Shown in pieces: positions 26,490 through 33,868 of a DNA stretch of 64,000 nt. A model generated the notes under the pieces. That model had not been told where the DNA came from and ran no database searches. It saw only the letters and a program-made list of their open reading frames with translations. How positions within the stretch are numbered: position 1 is the stretch's first letter; every line of letters starts with the position of its first letter. The stretch is from Humibacter ginsenosidimutans. GTDB taxonomy: Bacteria; Actinomycetota; Actinomycetes; Actinomycetales; Microbacteriaceae. The position numbers and the translations under genes are program-made. Location: NCBI RefSeq assembly GCF_007859675.1, contig NZ_CP042305.1, positions 3,162,001 to 3,226,000 on the forward strand, read 5' to 3'.

Positions 26490-26697
26490 CCCATCGTGTC
26501 CTCCAAGCTCAGAGACTCGGCGCGCTCGGCAAGCCTCCACGTTGGCAGGAAGAACACAGGCGAGGACTGGATCGATGTTGACAGCATGTGCAATTGTCCA
26601 CGGTCGAGCCACCGAGGCCGGACTGGACACGCTCTAGACCACTCGCCACTTACCGGATACCGGCCTGAGCCTGCTTGTGGTCAGGCGAGGCGCTGAC

Positions 26698-27382
26698 GCT
26701 TCATTGTTCAGGGTCCGTTCTACTTCGGCGTCAACACGCAGGACGTGTTCAACACGAGAGTGGTCACCGCCGGCGACGGCGTCACCCTGAACACGTATTA
26801 CAAGCACTCCCGCGTCAAGCAGTATCTGAAGGACGGCCGCGCGCTGCGGGTCGAGACGGTGATCAACTCGCCCACCGACCTGGTCGTTGCCCGGCGCCCG
26901 GAGCACCTCGATCAGTTGCAGGCGAGGTCGCGTGACATCAACACTCGGCTGCTCGATACTGAACGTGCCGGGCAGGGTCTGATCCTCGCGAGCCCCGGCC
27001 CTCTGGTTCGGTGACCCTCGGGTGATGGCCCTGCTCTGCGCTCTGGCCATGATCGGAAACACCCTCGGGTTCACCAACCGGAGCCTGCGCGCCCAGGTGA
27101 GCACACTGCTGGGTGCCCCGTACCGGATGAGCCAGGCCAGCTACGACCTGTCACGCCTGTCCCGGAAAGGAATGATCCGCCGACTGCCGGGAGCGAACAC
27201 CTACGCGCTCACCAGCGATACGCATCGCGATCTTCTACACGAAGGTCCACGACCGCCTCCTCGCGCCGCTCTGCGCTGCCGATCAGCCACCCGCACCCGC
27301 CGAACTGCGCCGCGCTCTCGGCACGATCGACGCGCACGCCGATGCCTACATCAACCAAGCACGCCTCGGAAAGGCCGCCTGA
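26698..27382 (+). pseudogene. C-terminal remnant of a large conserved actinobacterial protein, frameshifted
   Basis: Three frames read one after another match the end of a protein often found near mobile DNA in actinobacteria. The first reads PFYFGVNTQDVFNTRVVTAGDGVTLNTYYKHSRVKQYLKDGRALR-type sequence to about 27014. The second holds ALCALAMIGNTLGFTNRSLRAQV and YDLSRLSRKGMIRRLPGANTYALT. After about 27215 a third continues IFYTKVHDRLLAPL and RALGTIDAHADAYINQARLGKAA, stopping at 27382. The function of the family is unknown to me. At least two indels and no N-terminal half mean it is not functional. Confidence 0.55.
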
Positions 27383-27617
27383 AAACTCAAGACAAACGCC
27401 AAAGAGTGAACAACTAAGGATTGCTAGTCCACAGACACCGGCCATTCGATCACCTCACAACTGATAGCAATTTCCCACAGGCATCTCCGCATTCAGTAGC
27501 CGATGACCCTCCGCCGCACATGTACCTTGCGGCACATTGCCATCCGCGGCCCCAGATGATTACCTACTCAAGCGAGTCAAAATCGATTGGACAGCGAAGA
27601 GTAGAAAGGGACACATA
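27383..27617. other. Intergenic region before the secreted-protein operon
   Basis: 235 AT-richer bases between gene debris and the operon at 27618-31382. It probably holds the operon promoter, but I see no convincing -35/-10 pair and no hairpin. Confidence 0.4.
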
Positions 27618-28067
27618 ATGACAAAAGGAACTGGCCGGCGAAGCCTCTTGCTCATTTCAGCCGCAACACTCGCAACGATGGGCGCACTCTTCGTTGGATA
27701 CGGAGCGGCAAGCGCAGATACACTGTCCTTAGGGCCAAGTGACCTATATGGGACTACAAAGGTGTATTATACCGTAGCGCACTACAAGCCCGCTCCTGGA
27801 AGCGCAACTATGTATGTCTCCGGAATGCAGTACTCGAACTGCGACATATCGTGCGGTGGCGGCGTGCTACACACCGGGATGCGGCCAAGCCCATCCTATT
27901 TTGAACAATCAAACTTCCCAGCTAACAACCCCGGCACGTCAGCGAAATACTACAACGAGAGCACCGAGACATACACCTGGCCCGCGACCTACTATTACTT
28001 CACCGCGCAAAATCAGGGCGTAGACGCTGGGCAGGATGATACGTGGACAGGGAGCATGACCTGGTGA
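27618..28067 (+). CDS. Secreted protein of unknown function, first gene of an exporter operon
   Basis: 149 residues with a clear Sec signal peptide (basic MTKGTGRRS, hydrophobic LLLISAATLATMGALFVGYG, likely cleavage near AASADT). The mature part is about 115 residues, rich in Y, T, S, P and G, with two Cys close together (NCDISCGGG) and a tail ending TWTGSMTW. The ATG at 27618 was chosen because the longer in-frame start at 27537 would put charged residues before the signal. The stop overlaps the GTG of the next gene. A small exported protein heading a lipoprotein/MacA-like/ABC operon could be an antimicrobial or signal protein; I see no match to lactococcin 972 or other known bacteriocins. 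Confidence 0.65.
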   Translation: MTKGTGRRSLLLISAATLATMGALFVGYGAASADTLSLGPSDLYGTTKVYYTVAHYKPAPGSATMYVSGMQYSNCDISCGGGVLHTGMRPSPSYFEQSNFPANNPGTSAKYYNESTETYTWPATYYYFTAQNQGVDAGQDDTWTGSMTW

Positions 28068-28567
28068 TCAGACTCCGCCACCCGAAATTTAGTACTCGTG
28101 ACGCGACAGCCGAATCCGGGGCCAGGCTCGGAAGATACACGGCGCTCGCCGTGGTGACCGCGGCGGTCATGCTGGTCAACGGCTGTGCTTTATCCCCCAC
28201 AGGCGACGAAGAACATGTAGCCAATCACCGATCCAGTAGCTCCAAGGAAGGCCCGCAGTCCAGCAAATGGCTGACAGCGGACTCAGCCACAAAGGAATAT
28301 AAGGACACGATCGACTCGATGCCCTTTCCACTTCCCAAGGGCAAAAGCTATCCACCACGTTTGCCCGATGGATTTGTTCCGGATTCGGATTCTGGTGAGC
28401 TCCAAACCGGCGCAGCGGAAGACCAAGTGTGGTTTACCTGGCTCTGCGCTTGGGAGTCGGACTACCTCGGTTCAACGTCGAAAGACGATGCAACCGCTTC
28501 CGATCACGCACTAACAATGATCGAAAAAATGGCCGACTACAGCCTTTTACTCGAAGCATGTAGATGA
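28064..28567 (+). CDS. Lipoprotein, apparently cut short by a 1-base frameshift
   Basis: 167 residues from the GTG at 28064, which overlaps the preceding stop (GTGA). A signal with lipobox LVNGC (hydrophobic LAVVTAAVMLVNGC) suggests membrane anchoring by lipid. The rest is polar (PLPKGKSYPPRLPDGFVPDSD, DQVWFTWLCAWESDYLG). The frame stops at 28567, but one base later another frame continues plausibly (DDPTNAWVHNVVDPAQLGDP, later AMCPQFPTVNSSDN) to a stop at 28691, just before the next gene. The intact protein would have about 208 residues. Either the gene is damaged or one base near 28562 is wrong. Function unknown; it is part of the exporter operon. Confidence 0.65.
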   Translation: MIRLRHPKFSTRDATAESGARLGRYTALAVVTAAVMLVNGCALSPTGDEEHVANHRSSSSKEGPQSSKWLTADSATKEYKDTIDSMPFPLPKGKSYPPRLPDGFVPDSDSGELQTGAAEDQVWFTWLCAWESDYLGSTSKDDATASDHALTMIEKMADYSLLLEACR

Positions 28568-28705
28568 TCCGACCAATGCTTGGGTACACAACGTCGTAGA
28601 TCCGGCACAATTGGGAGATCCTGCGGGTGTATCCAACGACTATCAAGCGATGTGTCCACAATTTCCTACTGTCAATTCTTCCGACAACTAGTTGGACGAA
28701 TCTTC

Positions 28706-29527
28706 ATGGCAAGCAAAACTATCTACGCGATTGCAGCGAGTTTAATAGCGTTGGTAGCTCTATCCGGTTGTTCCTATCATCCTCGGGTTTCGGGCAGCGA
28801 CTCAAATGGGCAACGTGATGCCGATTCCAATATGCCGCGGACAGCCACCGTCGAGCCGCGAACGATCACGCCGGTTGTTACATTGCCCGCAACGGTCTCC
28901 AGCTCGTTTCCCTATTTGATATCTGCTCCATCAGCGGGCACTATTGTCGAGATTGACGACAATTCCTTTGTGGAACGTTCCACTGGCGGACGTGACGCGA
29001 CTGTACACCTACCCGATAATGCGCACAATGTGACACCACTGGTTGTTGTCGGGCAGGAAGTAGCTAGAGCACAACCGATCGCGCAGGCGCGATATGACGG
29101 ATTTGCGCTCGTCGCGGATGTTGAGGGAGCCGATCTCTTCCGCTTCGTTCACCAGCCGTCCGGCACAAGAGCTCAGGTCTCGGGAGCAGGAGCACCATTC
29201 AACTGCGATCTGTTGACGATCTATCCCGAGTCGCTTGGAGGCAAAACCTCCATGGTGTGTTCTGTGCCAAGTGACCAACCTGTAGTGGGCGGAATGACCG
29301 GTGTTGTGGCCTTCCGGTTTGCTACGCAAAAGAACGTGCCGAGCCTTCCGGTCGCGGCAGTGGCCGGAACAAAGAATACTGGATCAGTTTATGTTGTGCG
29401 CGCGAATGGCTCCAGCCGCGAGGTCGTGGTGCAGCTGGGTGAGTCTGACGGAGTAGATGTGCAGATTGTGAAAGGATTGTCGGTCGGTATGAAAGTAGCC
29501 TTGCCAAGTCCGGCGATGTTAAAGTGA
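28706..29527 (+). CDS. Lipoprotein, MacA/HlyD-like adaptor of an ABC exporter
   Basis: 273 residues with a lipoprotein signal (IAASLIALVALSGCS, lipobox LSGC). The middle has a split lipoyl/barrel-like pattern (YLISAPSAGTIVEI, YDGFALVADVEG). The C-terminus has the typical adaptor end (NVPSLPVAAVAGTKNTGSVYVV, later GLSVGMKVALPS). Such proteins link an ABC transporter to the outside and are usual partners of MacB-type permeases. The ATG at 28706 was chosen because a longer frame to 28580 covers the lost end of the preceding gene. Its stop overlaps the GTG of the ATPase gene (GTGA), showing translational coupling. Confidence 0.75.
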   Translation: MASKTIYAIAASLIALVALSGCSYHPRVSGSDSNGQRDADSNMPRTATVEPRTITPVVTLPATVSSSFPYLISAPSAGTIVEIDDNSFVERSTGGRDATVHLPDNAHNVTPLVVVGQEVARAQPIAQARYDGFALVADVEGADLFRFVHQPSGTRAQVSGAGAPFNCDLLTIYPESLGGKTSMVCSVPSDQPVVGGMTGVVAFRFATQKNVPSLPVAAVAGTKNTGSVYVVRANGSSREVVVQLGESDGVDVQIVKGLSVGMKVALPSPAMLK

Positions 29528-30213
29528 CGCCCATCCTATCGCTTGCCGGTGGCATAAAGAGAATACGTAATGGATCCACGATCTTGGCTGGTGTGAACCT
29601 CTTCATCGAACCGGGATCCATGGTTAGCATCATGGGACGTTCGGGCACGGGCAAGAGCACGCTATTGTCAGTTGCGGGACTCCTCGAGCCCCTTGATGGT
29701 GGAACCCTGAACTTTCTGGGTAACGATGTCACTAGGCTTGGGCGATCTGCGGAACGTCTTAGGCGGATGAACATAGCATATGTGTTCCAACGTTTCGCAC
29801 TGTTCCAAGATCTATCGGCGTTAGAGAACATCAGCACACCGCTTCGACACATTCGTAAGCGAAGTGGGAGGTCTGTGCGTGCACGGTCCGCCGACGCGCT
29901 CGACTTGGTCGGACTCTCGGACAAGGCCCACCTCAGGCCGTCCAAGCTGTCTGGCGGCGAGCAGCAACGCATCGCCATAGCGCGCGCACTCGTATGTGAG
30001 CCACGCCTCATCCTTGCGGATGAGCCAACTGGATCGCTCGACCCGGATACAGGCGGTCTGATTATACGCCTTTTGCGAGATTGGGCACGCGACTCTGGGG
30101 CGTCGTTGATCGTCGTTACGCATGACCATGATGTGGCCAGACAGGCAGAGCGCCGATATATGCTTCACGGCGGCATCCTGCACCTCGCAGAAGGGTCCAG
30201 CTCGGAACGGTGA
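29524..30213 (+). CDS. ABC transporter ATP-binding protein (MacB/LolD type)
   Basis: 229 residues with all ABC motifs: Walker A GRSGTGKS (about residues 39-46), Q-loop VFQRFALF, signature LSGGEQQ, Walker B LILADEP with GSLDPDT D-loop, and His switch VVTHD. The stand-alone ATPase next to an FtsX-type permease and a MacA-like lipoprotein is the MacAB/LolCDE arrangement, which drives mechanotransmission rather than classic transport. It overlaps both neighbours by 4 bases (GTGA). The likely cargo or target is the small secreted protein at 27618 or its toxic product, by context only. Confidence 0.92.
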   Translation: MTPILSLAGGIKRIRNGSTILAGVNLFIEPGSMVSIMGRSGTGKSTLLSVAGLLEPLDGGTLNFLGNDVTRLGRSAERLRRMNIAYVFQRFALFQDLSALENISTPLRHIRKRSGRSVRARSADALDLVGLSDKAHLRPSKLSGGEQQRIAIARALVCEPRLILADEPTGSLDPDTGGLIIRLLRDWARDSGASLIVVTHDHDVARQAERRYMLHGGILHLAEGSSSER

Positions 30214-31382
30214 ATATGTTCCGCATCGCGATTCAAGGAATAATTAGCGGAAAACTCCGCACTCTCTTACTTGCGGTATCACTGTGTCTATCCATTGTTT
30301 CTATCGTCACGGTGACCAGTGCGTCCTCTTCGGTTTCTAACGCGGTTCGAGCCAGGTCGCTCTTCGCAGGCGGACCCGTGGCCACGTATTCAATCCAGGG
30401 ATTTGCCGGCGCCACGGGAGCCCTGCATGCGGCTCTGTGGGATACCTATTTGGCGTCGATAGCGGACTCAGAAAGGGTAGCTGAACTCGCACAACTTGAT
30501 GGGGTGCGATTGTCGGCCTCCGGTGAGGCTTTGGACGCCTCGGTGACATTCGTTGATGACAAGTACGCATCCATCCATGAGCTTCCAATGCTTGCAGGAA
30601 CCTGGTTCGGTCAACGCGAATATCCGTCGCGATCCGTCTCGGTAATATTGAATGATTCGGCAAGCGTGAAACTCAACCGCAGGGTGGGCGACACCGTAAC
30701 GCTTCGCACAGGCAGCCAGTCGTCAACAGTGTCGGGTTACGTAATCGGAATTGTTCAGGACGGCGCTCCTGGTGAAGACTGCTACGTGGCGATCGGTTCC
30801 GCAAGGGACTATTTGGCCGAAAACTCCTTGTCTACGTCTTATTCGCTCCAATTCAGTTCGAAGTCACTTCGGCTCCCAGACGTTTTGGCCCGAATTCGCA
30901 CACTCGAGATGGTTTCGACCGATTCGACCAATCTTCATGTTTCGCGCGTAGATACACTCCAGGAGCTAAGTAATGAGTTGGGGTCGGTTTCCCAAGGATT
31001 CGTCATCGTGGGCATCCTATCTTTGCTTGTGGGCATGCTGGCTGTAACCATCTCTGGTCTTAGCGCTGTAAGACAGCGCCGCGACGTGTTCATTTTGCGA
31101 CGTGTTCTTGGTGCTCGTAGATGGCACGCACCCGTCATCACACTACTAGAGGGACTCCTAGTATCTATTCCTGCTTCTATTGCCGCCGTGCTGCTTTCGC
31201 GAGTCCTGTATCCGTGGATTGTTGGAGCGATGGGCTCACCGTTTGGCGAAGCTCCCCCGACATATTCTTGGGGCACAGTTTGGTTCGGAGTGGCGTGTGG
31301 GCTGGTATCAGCGATCGTCGGCGGGGCCTGTCCGGCCATAGCCGCATTGGGAAACGAACGGGTGAGAGTGACCCGGGCTTAG
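30210..31382 (+). CDS. FtsX-like permease of a MacB-type ABC system
   Basis: 390 residues. One N-terminal helix (about 15-38, LLLAVSLCLSIVSIVTVTS), a large extracytoplasmic domain (about 40-260), then three helices (about 262-285, 312-335 and 350-375) match the MacB/FtsX topology of four helices with a periplasmic domain after the first. The GTG at 30210 overlaps the ATPase stop; an ATG two codons later is also possible. It ends the five-gene operon that begins at 27618. A role in export, resistance or self-protection is inferred from the family. Confidence 0.87.
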   Translation: MNMFRIAIQGIISGKLRTLLLAVSLCLSIVSIVTVTSASSSVSNAVRARSLFAGGPVATYSIQGFAGATGALHAALWDTYLASIADSERVAELAQLDGVRLSASGEALDASVTFVDDKYASIHELPMLAGTWFGQREYPSRSVSVILNDSASVKLNRRVGDTVTLRTGSQSSTVSGYVIGIVQDGAPGEDCYVAIGSARDYLAENSLSTSYSLQFSSKSLRLPDVLARIRTLEMVSTDSTNLHVSRVDTLQELSNELGSVSQGFVIVGILSLLVGMLAVTISGLSAVRQRRDVFILRRVLGARRWHAPVITLLEGLLVSIPASIAAVLLSRVLYPWIVGAMGSPFGEAPPTYSWGTVWFGVACGLVSAIVGGACPAIAALGNERVRVTRA

Positions 31383-31894
31383 CAGTAGCATCTCTGACTG
31401 AAGAGGTCACCCAACTTGGCTCATGTGATGCGACTGTCACAGCTTTGGCTGTGGCATTTTGTTCCGCGCGGATGGAGGAGATCGAGGACGCCGACCTTAG
31501 TGCCGCACAAGGCTAAGGTAGCGAAGGCGCGCGACCGTGAGCTCCTTCCGCCTAGGCGACGTGGGCCTGCGGGTTAGCGAGGCACGTCCGCAACGACACC
31601 GACGACCACCATGCGGGCACGCCACTATGCGGGATTCCACTGCGTTAATTTGAATTTCGTTCTCTGGCGAGCTCTCTCTTCCAGACGAGCGGCGACGACA
31701 TTGAGGCAACGCTGATTGGGTCGGCGTGCCGGCAAATTGTCGTGAGTGGCCTGGGGATCCGCACGGTGTACTTTCGCGACCAATGTGTCGTTATCCGCGC
31801 GGATGCGTGCAGAAGCCGCGTGTCCCGCGACTTTTGCACGTGACCAACTGAAGGGCCGCTCAACGTTGTCCTAGCGGCCACGGCAGCGAGTGCA
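31383..31894. other. Intergenic region between exporter operon and hairpin B
   Basis: About 510 bases with only short frames on both strands that lack ribosome sites and family features. The stretch just after the permease stop could be the remains of a gene, but nothing is recognisable. I see no tRNA or clear repeat. Confidence 0.5.
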
Positions 31895-31926
31895 TAGTGA
31901 TATGTGCCATAGAGCACATATCACTA
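31895..31926. repeat. Perfect 13-bp inverted repeat (hairpin B) sharing its core with hairpin A
   Basis: TAGTGATATGTGC (31895-31907), loop CATAGA, complement at 31914-31926. The core GATATGTGC-CRTAGA-GCACATATC is the same as in the hairpin at 18362-18409, while the outer stem bases differ yet stay paired. It ends 4 bases before the left end of the IS at 31931. Confidence 0.75.
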
Positions 31927-31930
31927 AAGT

Positions 31931-33350
31931 AGCTCTTCGTGATCGAGCGTGTAGTGGGTTGAGCGCGTCGTTGGTGGGGTAGGTGTCGAGGTCTCCTTGA
32001 GGATGGAAGTTCTCACGCTCACGATCTGTGAGACCTCGACGTGCCGTACCCTACTTTTGCTGCGCCCTGCTTGACCACGTTCTGCCGTCTCGATGAGCTG
32101 GGCCTGGAAGCGACCGGACCGCCTCTCGGTCCGGATCGGTCGGTGCTGGAGTGCCGTGTCGTGGATCCCGATCAGTGGTGCCGCAGGTGCGGGTGTGCGG
32201 GGACACCGCGTGGTCAGGCAGTTGGCGCATGAGCCGTTCGGGCACCGGCCCACGACGCTGCTGATCCGTGTACGCCGCTACAAGTGCACGGGCTGCGGCC
32301 GGGTCTGGCGTCAAGACACAACGAAAGCGGCGGCCCCCCCCCCGGGCGAGGATCTCATGTGGCGGGCTGGCGTGGGGCCTGGCCGGTCTCGTGCTCGACC
32401 ACCTGTCAGTCTCCCGCGTCGCCGCGGGCCTGGGAGTGTCGTGGTCGGCCGCGAACACGGCGATCCTCGCCGAGGGGAAGCGTCGCCTGATCGATGACCC
32501 TCACCGGTTCGACGGGGTCACCACGATCGGTGTCGATGAGCACGTGTGGAGGCACACCCGTCGCGGGGACAAGTTCGTGACCGTGATCATCGACCTCACC
32601 CCGGTACGAGATGGCACTGGCCCGTCCCGGCTGCTGGACATGGTCGAGGGCCGATCGAAAGCCGTGTTCAAGCAGTGGCTCGCTGACCGCCCGACACCGT
32701 GGCAGGAGGGGGGTCGAGGTTGTCGCGATGGACGGGTTCACCGGCTTCAAGGCCGCCACCACAGAAGAACTCCCCGACGCCGTCCCGGTCATGGGCCCGT
32801 TTCACGTGATCCGGCTCGCCGGTGACGCGTTGGAGAACTGCCGCCGTCGCATCCAGCACGACATCTTCGGCCGCCGAGGCATGAGAGGCGACCCGCTCCA
32901 CCATGCCCGCCGCACTCTCCTCACCGGCACGAAGTTCCTCACCGACAAGCAGCAGACCCGGCTGGAAGCCCTCTTCCCCGACGAACGACACGTCCACGTC
33001 GAGGCGACGTGGAGCGTCTACCAAGACATGATCACCGCCTACCGGCAAGAAGACCGCCGGCTGGGCAAGTTCTTCCTGCAGCACACCATCGACCGGATCA
33101 TCACCGGCGTCCCCGCCGGCCTCATCGAGCTCCGCAAACTCGGACGCACGCTGAAGCAGCGCACCGCCGACGTGCTCGGCTACTTCGACAGGCCCGGCAC
33201 CAGCAACGGACCCACCGAAGCCATCAACGGCCGCTCGAGCACCTCCGCGGCACCGCCCTCGGCTTCCGGAACCTCACACACTATGTCGCCCGATCCCGCC
33301 TCGAAGCCGGAGGATTCAGACCCTACCTACACCCTCGTTCGTGAAGAGCC
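31931..33350 (+). mobile_element. Degraded ISL3-family-like insertion sequence
   Basis: About 1420 bases bounded by imperfect terminal inverted repeats: 31931-31954 and the complement of 33327-33350 agree in 19 of 24 bases (core GCTCTTC, CGAG, GTGTAG). It carries a broken ISL3-type transposase reading left to right. The 8-base target duplications expected for ISL3 are not visible (ACTAAAGT against CCATTTGC). Confidence 0.8.
32041..33344 (+). pseudogene. ISL3-type transposase with about four frameshifts
   Basis: The parts of one transposase lie in several frames. The N-terminus (LTTFCRLDELGLEATG with a C-x-x-C zinc-finger start) runs to about 32200. A zinc-finger end (VRRYKCTGCGRVWRQDTTKAA) is interrupted at a C10 run (32333-32342). 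The helix-turn-helix and catalytic start (LDHLSVSRVAAGLGVSW, TTIGVDEHVWRH) are broken at a G6 run near 32706. The DDE core continues (VAMDGFTGFKAAT, PVMGPFHVIRLAG, then GTSNGPTEAINGR), and after about 33230 another frame ends ALGFRNLTHYVARSRLEAGGF, stopping at 33344. Two breaks are at homopolymers and might be sequencing errors; as read, it is inactive. Confidence 0.82.
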
Positions 33351-33868
33351 CCATTTGCCTGACCTTAGCAACTGCTCCACGCGCTAAAGAATGGTCGCTA
33401 CGGTATATTTTGGTGGCTCGCGCTTGGTCAGCATACTTTGGGCATCACGGAGGATGCGGACGCTGAAACCCATGGACGGGGGTGGACTAACCTGCGTTTC
33501 GGCCATGTGAGGGGGGTGCCCGTGGGCAAGTCTGACAAGGCACAGTGAAGTTCGGCATGGCGTTGCGATGGTCGCGCGCGTCCGTTTCTGGCGTGAGCGC
33601 AGGCAGGCATGGGTCGCTCGGGACGAGAACGCTCTGTGGTCATCGGCTGCGTCCGGGCGGGTACGGGGCCTGCCGGGTTCTGACCCACGCGCAGGAGCGC
33701 CATCAGTGGGCGTGAGTCCCGGCTCGCGCGACGTCGAGTCGGCTCACGCCTTCGGAGTCCCCTCGTCCGAACAGCCACGCTTCTTGCAGATCGAGGTTGA
33801 CCGCTCCGACGCGTCGCCGGATGTGACCGGAGTTCGCCGCTCACCTGTTCTTCCGAGGAGGTGGCGCG
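33351..33868. other. Region upstream of the relaxase gene, possible transfer origin
   Basis: Some 500 bases with no convincing gene. A frame over its second half has unusual composition and no family. The origin of transfer of a MobF element normally lies just upstream of the relaxase gene, so this is where it should be sought; I could not identify the nic site or inverted repeats by eye. Confidence 0.35.

Noticed and set aside
27618..28067. Possible lactococcin 972-family bacteriocin
   Set aside because: Gene order is similar, but the mature sequence lacks the lactococcin 972 pattern and is longer.
28580..28705. N-terminal extension of the MacA-like lipoprotein
   Set aside because: It would put 42 polar residues before the lipoprotein signal and coincides with the lost tail of the preceding gene.
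31923..33358. Target-site duplication around the ISL3-type element
   Set aside because: The 8 bases on either side (ACTAAAGT and CCATTTGC) do not match.
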